From the NCBI GenBank assembly GCA_049724395.1, contig JAUGWO010000027.1:1-64000 (forward strand): a stretch of 64,000 nt of DNA. Reading direction: 5' to 3'. Positions 34,440 to 46,811 of the stretch are shown one piece after another. Numbering within the stretch: the first letter of the stretch is position 1; each line of letters opens with the position of its first letter. The notes under the pieces were generated by a model, which did not search any database, had not been told where the DNA came from, and was given only the letters and a program-made list of their open reading frames with translations. Position numbers and translations under genes: made by a program. Origin of the DNA: Spongospora subterranea f. sp. subterranea. Its lineage: Eukaryota > Endomyxa: Phytomyxea > Phytomyxea > Plasmodiophorida.

Positions 34440-35560
34440 GACATTGGCCCAACGTGGCCTGTGTATGTGGTAACAGCATCCGTGTACCCAAAACATCACT
34501 CACCGCATACTCTCTCTCAGTTCCGATCCCTGAAACGTGGGGGCGTACTGGCCATGGCGCTGATCCCCCGATTCAACCCCGTTGGCGTTTGGGGCCTTCT
34601 TGAGAGGTACTTAGACAATACACGAGGTTGTTGAACTCAGAACCCGGGTTTTTAAAGCTGTGTGACATCCCCTTCCAAAGTCATCACATTGGGCCGTCTT
34701 TGACTTTATGACCCCTAAAAAGGTATCCCAAGACCCGATTCCTAAAACGAAAAACTGAAAAAAACCCTAAACCAGAAGCGCAGTGTGAAAACAGGCACAT
34801 CGTGAGAACAGGCGCAATGTGACGCCATACGAGATACCCGACAACCCTATAACACACACAGTGTAATCACAGGCAAATTATGCCGGCAGGCTTGGGGAAA
34901 ACCTACAGAAACACAATGTGAGCAACGTCACTTTTTGCTGGTTGGGATTATCCATCGCACGGGCTTTCGAAATCATCATCGGTATCTGCTCCCGAAAGTT
35001 CGTTTGATGTGTTCGCACAAGGAAGCGGTAATTCACAGATCAAACGACCAGCAACTGGGGAACTTGCTCGATCAACAAATCAAGGACTCCAGTTTGAAAA
35101 AAAAATCACTCTTCAACTATTCATTCATGTGGCTTTTTAGCCATATTTGTCGGTTGCTTTCGCAAATCCACGGAAAAACGGAGTTCGGTTTGGGAAAACC
35201 ACAATCGCTTTACAAGGAGTCCAATAATGTGGCTCTTGTGTCAGGTTTGGTCTTGTGAGTGGTCCGAAAATTGTGATCCATTTTACAGACGCGGTTCAAC
35301 GTCGAAAATTCACCCGACGGACGTCCAATTGGAGATACCAGACCTTCCGAGGTTAGGTTCGACAGAAGTCCAGCGGTACTCAAAACGCCAACGGGTAAAT
35401 GGCCCGATAACGATTACCAACCGGTTCCTTGTCGAACGGCTGCGTCGAGAGAGAAGGCAGTCGTGGTCCAGCCCAACAACTTTAGTTTTTGTTTGGCATC
35501 GAACCATTTCCACCCATTTGCTGTCTCGGCAGCGTCATCCGATTTGATACGTGCTGTTTG
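34440..35560. other. Interval without supported gene
   Basis: Several frames of 70-110 codons on both strands, none with a recognisable domain. A Phe/Trp-rich stretch near 35,110-35,180 is not convincing as a membrane protein. Confidence 0.4.
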
Positions 35561-35577
35561 AAAAATGCTGCTTAACT

Positions 35578-35845
35578 ACAGTGCTATTCGGAAACACGCA
35601 ACCAAGAACGCCATATGGGCCGCAATTGGTATTCTCCGACCTCGATACATCTGGATTTGATACGAGATGACAAAAAATCCCTTTTCACAGGATCAACATA
35701 TATAGTTTCTACTAGGATAACGACAACATCGGATACTGTCTTCTCGTATTAAATCCAGACGACATCAAGGTTGAAGAATACCTTTTGCGGTTATATGGCG
35801 TTCTTAGTTGTAAATTTGGTGTGGCGTTTTCGTAAATAGCATTAT
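35578..35845. repeat. Foldback/MITE-like inverted repeat, arms about 95-105 bp
   Basis: 35578-35672 and 35738-35845 are imperfect reverse complements. Shared blocks include AAGAACGCCATAT / ATATGGCGTTCTT, GGTATTCTCC / GAAGAATACC and ATCTGGATTTGATACGAGA / TCTCGTATTAAATCCAGA. The spacer is about 65 bp. There is no coding capacity. It resembles a miniature inverted-repeat or foldback element, with no clear target duplication. Confidence 0.65.
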
Positions 35846-35859
35846 TGCTGAGCAGTTGC

Positions 35860-36360
35860 TTGAAATGGGGATGTTAGACAAGAAGGACATTTGTTTAACA
35901 GAGCACATATCAAATCGGGTTATCTTAACAAAAAGCAATCATTGATATTGTGAGCTCGTCAGTGTTTCCAACGCATATGCTATCCCGGTTTGGGTTGCGT
36001 TGGGATAACTGCCGACGTTGACGTCTTCTGTAACCAAGAAGAAAGTCGTGGACCACGAGGCCAACGATGAGTTATCTGTGTACTGTCGCGAACTTCGTTA
36101 TTCTATTCCTTTCCTTCGTGCCGGTTGCGCTTGAGATCATCCTGATCGTTCATCGAATAGGTTCCGCCTCGGCCTCTGTTCACTGCGGCCCGCCTTTTCC
36201 TGGCGAGAACCAGATCCATCTCTACCAGGCAACATGCTGCCTTCTGTCAATCCAGCAATCCGCATCGCCGGGCTAGTCAACATTGGCTACTTTGAGGTCG
36301 TACTTGGAATTAGGGCTTTACATTTTTTTTCAGTGAACTAGGCTCCAAATACCGATAAAA
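35860..36360. other. Interval upstream of the CEP131-like gene
   Basis: One 69-codon plus-strand frame (36067-36276) begins with a hydrophobic stretch (FVILFLSFVPVALEIILIV) that could be a membrane segment, but nothing else supports a gene. Confidence 0.3.
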
Positions 36361-36365
36361 TCACA

Positions 36366-38709
36366 CATGTTTAACGAAATACGCGCCGAAAAGATTCCAC
36401 GAGCAGGTTCATTGACGGAAACCACAAAGACGAAACAGCTTTCCGGTGCCTTTCGTCCTCAGCTGGCAACGGTTTCTTGACAGAAACCGGGGAGTGCGAG
36501 GATCGAACCGGTACAAGATCTGGTCTAGATATGGGTCTGGAGGCGCTTCTTGATGGTGTAAAATGTGCCCAACAGATGTCGCCACCTCGATCCGTCAAGA
36601 ACAGTTTGCTTGAGTTTCTGGACCAGCAAGACCAGGAAGAACATGAGTTGGGCTCCGCCCCTGGCGTACTACCCAGGAACGCGGTCGATTCACCGGGCGA
36701 CGTCGCGTCGCTGGTCTTCAAGGAAGTCAAGCACAAGATGGTGTCACTGCAAATACGATTAGAAGACCAAGAGAAGGAAATACTTCTGCTGAACGAGGCG
36801 CTGGATTGTCGTAAGCGGAAAATGACGCAAATGGCTCAAAAACTCGAGGAAGAAACTATGATGAAACTGAAAGAGCAGAAAGGTGAAAATGGAAATTTTT
36901 CGATTTGAACCAGAAACTCCAAGCTCTGACCGCTGATTGTTTCAGATGAGTTTGAGGCAACAATACAAAGGCAGTTGGCGTTTTCGAAGGCGGTTTTATG
37001 CGAGAAAGAAGAGCTGTCGAGAAGGGTGGAAGAGCTGGTCGGAGAGAATCTGAGTAAGATGGACAAGGATGTGAACGCCAAAATACGATTGGCGAAGGTG
37101 ATACCACTGGGCGGTGCTCTCCGAGTTAGCGAGTGATTTCGGGTTCTAGGAAGAGGAGCAACGGAGAACGAGAAAGTTGAAAGAATCGATGCGCGTTGGG
37201 GAGAAATCTAGGAGAGAACGCATCGTGAACGAAATGAGGGAAACCATTAAGCAGGACACGATCAAGGCGTTGGAACCGGAAATCCAGCGATTAATTGATC
37301 AGATTGGCATCGAGAAAGCAAGTAATGAACGCTAAATCTGTGCGGATTTGAACCTTTTTTTAACTTTTGTTTCGATTTTTAGAGGCGATGACCGACCAAG
37401 AGGAAGCTCTAAGAGCTCAGAATCGGGTTCATCAAGACGTGTTAGCTCAGTTGAAGCAGCAATGCGACAGCGAGCATGAACGGATATTGGAGGATGAGCG
37501 AAAGCTGAGCGCAGACCGAATTCAACGAATTTTGTTGGATCGAGAACTGTGCATAGAACAGGTCTGGGCACAAACGGTAATCAGCAAAGGTTCTGGCTGG
37601 GCTGAGTGAATATCAAGGCCAAACGACGGGTGGAACAGGAGAGGGATGATGAGCGAACGCGAATGAATTTCGAAAGGGATGAGCAGAAGAAAGCGTTTGA
37701 GGACGCCCTGAAGCGACTGAAGAGGGAACTAACGGAAGCTGTGAACGACAAAGAGAAACTATATGAACGGTTAATCGAGGATTGTAAACACAAAGGTACA
37801 ATGGAGCAATTTTGTCGTGTCAGGTAGAGGTTTAGTTGACCTTTAGACAATCATGTGAATGAACTCGATCGTGTGCCCGAGCATCAATTTCCCCAAGAAC
37901 AGTTCGACCAGGAGTTGAGCCGAAAGGTGCTCATGATTTTGTTCCATGACGTTTTCAGGACTGATTGGGTCTGTTTCTGTTTCGAAGGTGAACGATCTGA
38001 GGACACAAATGGAGAAGGAGAGAGATGAACAGATTGCGACGGTGATCAATCGGCTCGCCATTGAGTCGAGTCGTGACGATAAAGAATCTTCTGTAGAAAA
38101 CCCCGGATTTAGAGTGAATTCAAAGGATTGACAGCGTGTTTCGTAGGAAAAATTGTTGACGTTGGAACATCAACTCGCTTCTCAGCGACAGCACCAGCAA
38201 CAAAGAGAAAAGGAGCTCTGCGATCGCATCGATTCACTGCAAAGAGGCGAATCTTCAATTATCAGAACCAAACTCGCGAGAGAATTTGAAGCGAAGATTA
38301 GTGAAAAGGAATGGGAAATCGAGGCCCTTAGCGATATGATAAAGGCAGGAAAGGAGAGAGAAGTAGTAATGACAAAAGAAATAAACTCCCTGAGAGAGTA
38401 AGGTGTCACGTCTTTTACATCGAGATACTCATCGTTTTTTTCAGTGAAAAAGCGCGAATAACAATCGATCTGACCAACGAGCGGTCGGAGAGGGAAACCG
38501 AAAAAGCGGCGCTTCTGAAAGAGAAGGAAGACGAACTCTTGCGCATCCACGAAAGGGTTCGTTCAGTGCAAGCGAAGAAGGACACTGCCATACTGGAACT
38601 TCAAGCTAGGATAAGGGCGAAGGACCATGAGCGAGAAGTTGCCATGAAAACGCTGAAACAGCAGCAGTCTCAACTCCTGGAAGAGTTCACTGGATTGACC
38701 AGAGCATAA
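36366..38709 (+). CDS. CEP131/AZI1-like centriolar coiled-coil protein
   Basis: A multi-exon, almost entirely coiled-coil protein. From about 36,945 exons read ATIQRQLAFSKAVLCEKEEL, RKLKESMRVGEKSRRERIVN, IKALEPEIQRLIDQIGIEKA (about 37,265-37,320), RDEQIATVINRLAIES (about 38,025-38,075), KLAREFEAKISEKEWEIEAL and LRIHERVRSVQAKKDTAILE before the stop at 38709. The same blocks occur in this order in CEP131 (LKELMSATEKARREKW, GLEPEIQKLI, RDKEIELVIHRLE, RQEFEDRL, VHRRVKTALARKEE). CEP131 acts at centriolar satellites and the basal body and is tied to cilium formation. Introns lie near 36888-36945, 37098-37150, 37321-37381, 37561-37613, 37797-37850, 38085-38147 and 38401-38444. The N-terminus is uncertain: an ATG at 36366 needs a very short intron (about 33 nt) to reach the main frame. 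Confidence 0.78.
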
Positions 38710-38777
38710 CCAACCTCAGGGGATGATATAATAGGCGAAACAAACGTGAGAACGGTTTTAAAGATTAGTTAGGAATT

Positions 38778-40154
38778 TTATTCTGCGACTAAAGCAAAAT
38801 GCTGCGTTTCCGCCTGACGTTGCCTTTTAACATCTCGCTCCGCGTCTTCTGAAGAATTATCGAGACGAGATCCCGCTGTATGTGATGATTGCACATTATC
38901 CCCGGCAGAAGGGGCTGCGAGCATCTCGTTGTTCTCTTCCGCTGAGGAGGCTGGCGATGCATGGCCGAACCCGCCAAACTGCTCCGGCAGGTCTAGACTA
39001 CCGTTGAGTGAAATCTTAGAATCGGGAAACGACGGATGATCATTGGAAGAAAATAGCATCGCTGTCGCAGGACGAATCGACGGTGAACCTAGAACTTGAT
39101 ATGAGGCACCTTCCTCGGGTTTTAAAACGGTTTCTGAAGAGTTCGCGGTCTCAGATCGATTGACCAACGGCGACTTTGTGTGAGAACGGGCACAGGCAGC
39201 ACAGCGACATATTCCGGTACATGACGGGCAGTGCCACACTTGTCCTGGACAATACTGTTGCGGTGCGATATTGTAAAACTTCATCAGGCAATGTGGGCAG
39301 TATTTCTTGCGACAGTTGCGCTTATCGGAACGGTGACGACGATCAAATTTACGCTGGCAAAATACGAGGCCTTCTGGACTCTAGAGAAAAAATATTGAGA
39401 TTGGAATGATAAACCTCGCGATGGGGTGGGAATTCACCTTAACGTTTTTACATTGATGGCAGCTGCTACCTCCTTTTTTCTTGTCTGTTTTCTCTGATTT
39501 ATCAAGAACAGCAACAGCCCCAGAATGAACCCTTGCCTGTATAGGTGCAATAGGCGTCTGAGCGGGTACGGTGGCAACGGGCGTGGATGACGCCGCCTGT
39601 ACAGGCGGTACTGGAATCGGCGTGGGAGCTGGTGTTGGCTCTACAATGGGTGCCTGCACCTGTTGCGGTACGGCGGCAGCGGCGGCGGTCGGCAACTGTG
39701 TGGATTGCTGCTGGACCGGCGCCTGTTGAGGACACGGAAGCGGATGCGGTTGTGCTTCCCGACATCGTTTAGTATGTTGATAATTTACGGAGTCCGCCAC
39801 AACAGCAGGTGTTTGGCCTCCTCTATCATCGTCCCCGTCTTTCTCGGCTAACGCGATGCTATCGCAGGTCACAACCAGCGACGGCTGAGGGAGAAATGGG
39901 TTAAGGTACGCATTCATGGCGTTCGGGCATAACAACCGTCCCCCGACCCGGACGCCTTGAAACAGATGCTCTTCGCGCCATGCCGATAAATGAATTTGGT
40001 GCTCATGTCCGTCGTTGGTGCGCATTACCACGTATTGCACGCCGATTCTTTCTAGATTGTCGATTAGATTGGAGAAAGGGCGCATCATCGTCATTTGGGT
40101 AAGGCTGGAAGCAGGTCCCGCTCCGATAGTTGTGGTATTCATTGTGATGGCCAT
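38778..40154 (-). CDS. Zinc-finger protein with 4CXXC-R1 (zf-4CXXC_R1) domain
   Basis: Two exons (40154-39438 and 39380-38778) are joined over a 57-nt intron (39381-39437). The N-terminal 90 residues (PFSNLIDNLERIGVQYVVMR...HQIHLSAW) look like a folded domain of unknown type, followed by a Pro/Gln/Ala-rich linker. Across the exon junction lies the 4CXXC-R1 zinc domain: SSCHQCKN, CRKKYCPHCLMKFYN, then VWHCPSCTGICRCAACAR. This domain occurs in plant and animal nuclear regulators (CDCA7 / MAO-A repressor R1, and some JmjC demethylases). The C-terminal 130 residues are polar and disordered. A nuclear DNA- or chromatin-related role is likely. Whether it is a CDCA7 orthologue cannot be decided by eye. 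It converges with the CEP131-like gene, with 68 bp between stop codons. Confidence 0.82.
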
Positions 40155-40666
40155 TCGATATCAATTCGTAAACTGGGTGGTGAAAACTGCGTTCTCAGTC
40201 TGAAGTTGCGCCACGGACGCAATTTCTGAACTGCGCGGACAGTTGGTGATGGGAAGTTACGGTGGGCCCAAATGGCGGCTCTGTGTGTTCAATTTATAGC
40301 GCAGCCAGTGGTAGCGTTACATAGATTCGGCAATGGCGCCATCCCCGTGCCATACAGGGGAAAGTCATCGACGTTGTCGCCCTTGACGTACCGAGTGGCC
40401 AATGGGCAATGACACTGCAATAACTGAACTACCAGGCGTATCTTGATCAGGTGATTCGTCCAGATTATTCCTGATAATCAATCCGCCATCAAAGTTGCGT
40501 AATCTCAGATGACAATAAACTGTTGAGCGTTGGTGAACAGTTGTTTATGTGATACTTCTTCGTAATTTACTGGCCGGTAAACATTCAAAATTTACTGTTT
40601 TCAAACGTTAAATACAACGGCACCAGATCGAGAGGGTACGGATGTCAATAACCCAGAAACTCAACC

Positions 40667-41963
40667 ATGCTCGCTGACAGCGATTTGGAATTTGATGATG
40701 ACTTTATTGACATTGACGAGAGCAATAAAGTAGTCGACTCCAGAGAACCTGGAAACACAAATATAAGTGCCTTACGACTGACGCGTTCAGCTGACTCCAG
40801 AGGTTCATTTGTCTCGAACTATGACCGGTGCGTTTGTCGTCGCCGCAATCAACGGCATCTGATATTGTTCGTAGAACACTTCACAATGAAGTTCACAACT
40901 GGTCTTTGTTCCGGTACTATATATACCTGCTGGTCGAGTCATCTCTATTCAGTGCTTTCATCTTGTTGACGATTTTCGCAAACGTTGCCGCAATCACTAT
41001 GCAAATCAACAAGGTGCTCGTGTTTCGGTTCGGTTAGGAATCTTTCATTTGCCGCAAGGGAACATGCGATTACTCACGGCAAACGTGTTAGGATGGTATT
41101 TTTCTGTGATCGACAATGTATTTCTTGGCATCTACCAGACCGAACTGCTGATGAAGATGTATGTTTGGCGGATTCATTTCTTTCGCAACGGATGGAATAT
41201 GTTCGGTATCGCCACTTTGCCCATATTGAGATGTGCATCCTTGTGAACGATGCGGTAGATCTATTTGTTGTTTCCACTTCAACGCTAGAAGTGTGGTCGA
41301 TGATGTTTATTGGGTCATTGGGTGGAATTGACCCGAAAGTTCTTCGTCTTTTGCGAATTTTTCGAACACTACGAGCGATCCGGGCACTTCGGGTGCTGCG
41401 TACCATCACATTCCTTCGCAGTTTACAGGTCATCGCGACAACGTTGCTTAGATCACTACCTGCCATGAGCAACATTTTCGCCCTCATCGCTTTGGTCACC
41501 TGTTTGTGGAATATCAGATGATCTTTGCGAATTCAGTCCTGAAAGAATGTTGCTTGCAGATGTGTTTGCTATTATTGGTGTCAGTCTCTACAGGGACACT
41601 CTTCCAGAATGCTTTGCTGATTTGCCGACAGCGTGCTTCACTTTGTTTCAGATTATGACTCTTGACGACTGGTAAGATCGTACATTTCATCAGTTCGGTT
41701 ATGAACGGTGGCTACTAATTAGGTTTACGATATATGATCGAGGCAGAAATGCTAGCCCTTATATGATTTTCTACCTGGCTGCTGCTGTTATTACAGAAAC
41801 CTTCATTCTTGTGAATCTTTTGATTGCTGTCATCGTTAGCAATCTTGAGAACTCACATTATGTTCTCACAAAAGAGAAGATGCTGGCGCAAAAATTAAGG
41901 CAACATCGACTGGAGAGGCAACATGACATTGACAGATTTAGCCAAGCAAAAGTAACAACGTGA
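40667..41963 (+). CDS. CatSper-like voltage-gated cation channel, single 6-TM domain
   Basis: The ATG at 40667 opens an acidic N-terminus (residues 1-30). Exons then give the ion-transport domain: S1 LFSAFILLTIFANVAAI, S2 WYFSVIDNVFLGIYQTELLM, S3 after NGWNMF with DLFVVSTSTLEVWSMMF, and S4 LRLLRIFRTLRAIRALRVLR with Arg every third residue. S5 is NIFALIALVTYVFAIIGVSL. The pore loop has FQIMTLDDW, the T-x-D-x-W selectivity motif of CatSper-type channels, and S6 is FILVNLLIAVIVSNLENS. A basic C-terminal tail ends at 41963. Clear introns are 40828-40874, 41206-41258, 41502-41559 and 41672-41722; one more near 41034 may be only 26 nt long, or end at 41090. CatSper channels conduct Ca2+ in sperm flagella, and four-subunit assembly is known in animals. 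Confidence 0.85.
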
Positions 41964-42334
41964 ACTCGTAACTTTTTTCACAAGTAATCGAGGTTTTGCT
42001 ACATAGATTGGCAATTCGCCACTGACAAACCCTTCACTTGGGTCACCTTCTGAACTTAAGGTTGCACCTGACACGATGAGAAGGAAGAAACTCACGTCAA
42101 TGGCAATAATGCTCCAGGTTAGTCGATAAACTCTAACTTATCAAAGATAGTTAAGATGTATGCCAGAGCGCTCTAGAGAGCCAAATAGGCCAATTTCAAG
42201 GTCTCGAACAAGTTCATGATGATCTTTGCTCGACGCTCCTTGAGCATGCTGAGGATTCCACTGACCACAAAGAGAATTAAGAGATTGGTTTTACTTTGAA
42301 AATTTTTTTATGTAAAGTAAGCCTAGTTGCCACA

Positions 42335-45184
42335 TTAATATTGACAGCGTAGTGCTCCGATTGGCGGGATTTTTCCGCTGTCCACGCCAGCCAAAAACTC
42401 TTTGGTAGAGCTAGCGACTTTCGCAGGAGTGAACCCAAATTTATCATAAATCACCTATATGGAAACATGAGGCGCTGAGCTTCGATATAGTGATAAGTTC
42501 ATACCTCAGCTGGCGCAGATGCACCCCAGGCCTGAACAGCTATCGAGTAATGTGCATAGTCAGCCCATCCATGTGGTCCTTGCGCCTCTACAGAAATGAC
42601 AGGAACTCCTAGCGGTAACACCTGAACTTATGTCAGCAAAGGTTGCCCCATACTGGAAAGACTTAGTTGGACCTGTTTGCGGTACTCCACAGACTGCTGA
42701 TCGAATAAATCGAGAGATGGAGCGGAAACTACTCGAGAAGACACGCCATAATCCTTCTGAAGCACATCTGATGCTTGTACAGCTAGACATACTTCAGTAC
42801 CGGTGGCAACCAGAACAACATCCACGTTTTTGCCTAAAGAAAGATGAACCCAGATTCATTGATGAACCATCTTGGATTCTACCAGTTTCTTTGATTACGT
42901 ATGCTCCCATTGCTACTTTCTCACCAGAAGTGTTCTCTAACACTGCAGGAACGTTTTGTCGGGAAAATGCCAGAACAGTCGGTCCCGTTGAATTTTCAAT
43001 GGCAACAACATAGGATCCATTTACCTGAAGATGCAAATGAAAAACTGAAAACTCTCTCATTCACGAAAAAAAAAATACTTCATTTTGGTCAGCAGGTCGA
43101 ATCAATGTGACGTTAGGAGTTGCTCTAAGCAACGTTAAAACTTCAACGGGTTGATGGGTCGGGCCGTCTTCTCCCAAACCAATCGAATCGTGGGTCATGA
43201 CTAATATATGGCGTATACGGCTGATGGCCGCCATTCGGACCGCCTGTAATAACACCACAAAATTTGATATCAGATTACAGCATCCAGGTACATACATTGT
43301 CATACAGGAAAACCGTAAGTGATAAAGTTCAGGAATGTTGCGGTGAAAGGAATTAGGCCTCCATACAAAGATATACCGTTGCCAATAGCAATCATGCCAT
43401 GTTCGCGAACCCCAAACCTGCAAAAATGAAAACATGATATCAAAACAGAGAATATAGTCACCTGATATATCTTCCTTCAGGAGATTTGGGTTGGAAATCA
43501 TGCGAACATTGCAGCTCAGTGAGCGTGGACGGAGAGAGGTCCGCCGATCCCCCAATAAGTTCTGGAAAGATAGCTGCTGCTGCATTTAAAGTCTAACCCA
43601 ACGTTAACATGAACAAACCACGGCGTAGCTAGCACTTACAATGTTCGACATCTTTCTCGTAGCTACCGAACCAGACGATGTCTTTTGAAATAACGCATTT
43701 TTCCTAACCAAAAAAACAGCTTCGTAAAAATAGAAAAGTGATTACAATTATTAGGCGAACCATGACTCAGGAAGCTGCTCCGACAGCACTCTCGTTAATT
43801 GGGAGTGCAGCTGGGGATAGGAAGTATGGTACTGATAGCCAACGATTACACGAGGACGAAATATGAAACAGTGAAATTACGTTTGCAAACCGCTTCAACC
43901 ATTGTTCATATAGGATCTTATTCTCAACTGCAACTTCTTTAAACAGTCTCTGAACAGATTCCGGAACAAAAAAAAACTTCGCCGGGTCGAGCCCGCTTGC
44001 TAACTTCAACTGTGCAATATCCTCCGCTCCTAGTGGACTCCCATGGACACCTAGGGATGTTGGTACTTGATAAGGAAAATTTTTTGATAAATTACCATGA
44101 GTGCCGGCTTTCTTGGATGTGAAGCCGATAGTGGTTTTTAGCGAGATTAAACTTGGACGATCGGTAACCGAGCGAGCTTCCTGGTGCAACGTCAGAGTTA
44201 GTAGCAAGAACGCAGTTCATACTACCATAATCGCAGTTTCGATGGCAGTGAGATCGGAATTGCCGTTGGTGACTGTAATTGTATGCCATCCATAAGATTC
44301 GAACCGTTTGGGAACGTCTTCCGTAAACGATAAGCTAGTGTCGCCATCAATAGTTATCTGATCGCAAAGCTTTAAGTGCAAACCTTGATCTTACCATGAA
44401 ACATACCTTGTTGTCATCATATATAACTATGAGCCTCCCAAGCTTCTGATGACCTGCAAATGAGCACGCTTCGCTGCTTACCCCTTCCTGTAAGCAGCCA
44501 TCTCCACAAAATACATATGTGAAGTTGTTGAACAATTCGAACTCCGGACGGTTATAAACGGCAGCCTGGTGAACTTGGGCCATCGCCATGCCAACTATTG
44601 TAGGGTAAACCACGAATCTCGCAGAAAACCATACCAATTAAGCTACCTGCAGTTGATATTCCTTGCCCTAAAGGACCCGTCGTACAGTCTACCCCATGTG
44701 TATGGCGGTACTCGGGATGACCTGGTGTCTTGCTTTCCCATTGGCGAAACTCCTGCCCAAGTGATTGACGTCAGCAGGCAATTTCACAATTGTCGATGGG
44801 TCACCTTGAGGTCATCGACCGTGATGTTATAACCCAACAGATGCAACATGCTGTATAGTAATGCGCACCCTAATAAAAAAATCATCAACAATCCTAAGGT
44901 GGAAGACAACTGCATGCCATGGCCGTTTGAGAGAACGAAACGATCACGATTCACCCACTTGGAGTCGGTACTGGTCGCGTGAAGAAATTTAGTAAACAAT
45001 ACATAAGCAGCGGGAGCCATTCCAAGGGGCATGCCTAAAAAAATCCGAAAAAAATCAAAATACGAGTAGTTCGGTAAATTATCAACCCACCAGGGTGGCC
45101 AGAATTGGCTTTTTGCACCACATCCGCTGATAACGCTCGAATCGTCGACACTGCGAGCTTAACAACTTCGGAATCGGCCGTCAT
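42335..45184 (-). CDS. Transketolase
   Basis: Thiamine-diphosphate enzyme of the pentose phosphate pathway (two-carbon ketol transfer). The ATG at 45184 begins [25 protein letters not shown] (shown in part), and an exon from 45032 continues with [19 protein letters not shown] and [11 protein letters not shown]. The ThDP signature [13 protein letters not shown]...DDNK is near 44,510-44,420, and the pyrimidine-binding half has [19 protein letters not shown] near 43,200-43,140. The C-terminal exon ends [20 protein letters not shown]...ALRCQY at 42335. Around a dozen short introns split it. No targeting peptide is evident at this start, so a cytosolic enzyme is likely. It converges with the CatSper-like gene across about 370 bp. 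Confidence 0.93.
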
Positions 45185-45259
45185 TATAGCAATAGGAATC
45201 GGGAAACGCGAGATGGGAATTTCGGTTAGTGACGATAAACGCGGTAACAGAGGCGCTAC

Positions 45260-45893
45260 TACTGATAGATTTGATTGTGGACCCTAATCCAACCGAGGAG
45301 TTACGGTAAATGACACCAGCTCCAGTATAAGCGAGCCCGAACCTGGCTGGCTTGACTACCTAAAAGAAAGACGGCATGCCACTGGCACGCACAATTTGTT
45401 CCAGTCGTTCAATCTGGTTGATTCCAGTCACTTCGTTTCAGATATTGAGGTAGAATGTGAGTCCCGTCCGAGGTGTGTATCGTGAAATCATTGAAACAAT
45501 CGCTGCTTGTTTTTACCGATCAACTCCTTTCCAAATCTGTAAATCGACCTTACGCGCGTTTAGTTCCGAATAAAAATCTTCTCACTGTCCAGTTTACTGA
45601 ATGTACAAGGACATTAGATGGATCAAAATTCAATAGGGATTGCAGAGTTCATTGTGTGGTCAAGTATCTGATGAGTGGTCTCCATCTATAATAATTTGCT
45701 GCATTCTCTGGCCAACGTTGAATGCTATTCGACATCACGTTTAGTATTTGTCCACATGCGAGGAGCAAATTCGCGATATGGTCCGTTAACGGTGCTGAGG
45801 TATCAATTCAGTGAATGCGAAGGTCCAGGCCATTCTCGATCTGTAAAGATTCTGCAGTTCGACGGGCATCTGAATATTGCTCATGGCAGATGA
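45260..45893 (+). CDS. Possible exons of an unrecognised gene divergent from transketolase
   Basis: A stretch at about 45,300-45,440 reads DTSSSISEPEPGWLDYLKER...FQSFNLVDSSHFVSDI in one frame, which has the look of coding sequence. Further frames at 45,541-45,691 and 45,675-45,893 (VFVHMRGANSRYGPLTVLRY) could be later exons. No domain is recognisable, the start is unknown and I could not build a consistent gene model. It may also be a decayed gene. Confidence 0.25.
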
Positions 45894-46235
45894 ATTAGAA
45901 GCTGCAATCTTTCGCTTTTCATGAACAAGATCCGCAGCCGCTCATAAAACCGGTTTCAAAAACCGAAATCGACATCTTGCGAATTCGCTGCCTGGCGAAA
46001 AAACGCACTAGTTTTCCAAAAAGTGTGATTTTAAGCTTTCTATCACAGGCATATCTCAACAATTGTACGAAGAACCTTATATGGTTCTGTAGCTCTGTAC
46101 GTCGGTGTGATATTTCGGGACTTGGCAAGTTGAGTTTTGTAATTCCACAATAACGTTTTGATAGTCCGATGGTGTGGACCATGAGCCTATCGTCCAGGCA
46201 GGAACGTCTGGCGGCTGGAATATTTGAGTAAAAAT

Positions 46236-46260
46236 ACACTCCCTCCGTCCCATAAAAACC
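46236..46260 (+). repeat. Solo Stowaway/mariner-type terminal repeat
   Basis: The motif CTCCCTCCGTCCCATAAAAA preceded by ACA resembles the plant-mariner/Stowaway terminus seen at 4204 and 7337 but with different internal bases. I found no partner end within the next 500 bp, so it is either a solo end or one terminus of a degraded element whose body is 46,236-46,650. Confidence 0.5.
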
Positions 46261-46661
46261 TATCGAAAACCAGTAATGCGCCAACTTAAGGTCATTTTTC
46301 ATCCGATTTGTTTGCTTTAAGTTGCGTCAGCCGCATGCCTGAAATCCAGATGTAAGAGTGCCGGAATAATATTTTTTGAATTTTTTTTCATTGCGTAATT
46401 CATGGCGAAATATGCGATTTTGTACGTCAACCAAGACTGACACTGAACTCGACAAAGGTTCCACAATTTAACTGATACAGGGATATTTTTTGTGATCGTA
46501 GATAGGCAAATTGACGCAGAATCCGACTATATTTTTTTGCGAGCAACTTGAAACTGCTGTAGGCCAGTTTGAAGATGGGCAATCCAGGATATTCCCAATT
46601 GATAGGTGAGACATTGACCATGATGGGACCTCCGTCAGGATCACATATCACATGTTACAAA

Positions 46662-46804
46662 TCTCTATTGATCATGTTGTTGATAAAGTATGAGATGTAA
46701 TGGGGGACATGTGCCGTACTTCATTTACATAATGTCTAATATCTATTGATCATGTTGTTGATAAAGTATGAGATGTAATGGGGGACATGTGCCGTACTTC
46801 ATTA
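46662..46804. repeat. Direct repeat of about 63 bp, two copies
   Basis: TATTGATCATGTTGTTGATA and the following 45 bp occur at about 46,663 and again at about 46,742 (period 79 bp), immediately before the 68-bp minisatellite. Confidence 0.85.
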
Positions 46805-46811
46805 CATATTG

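Noticed and set aside
38182-38550. Minus-strand 122-codon frame within the CEP131-like gene
   Set aside because: Antisense of coiled-coil codons; Ser/Phe/Leu-rich composition typical of such shadows.
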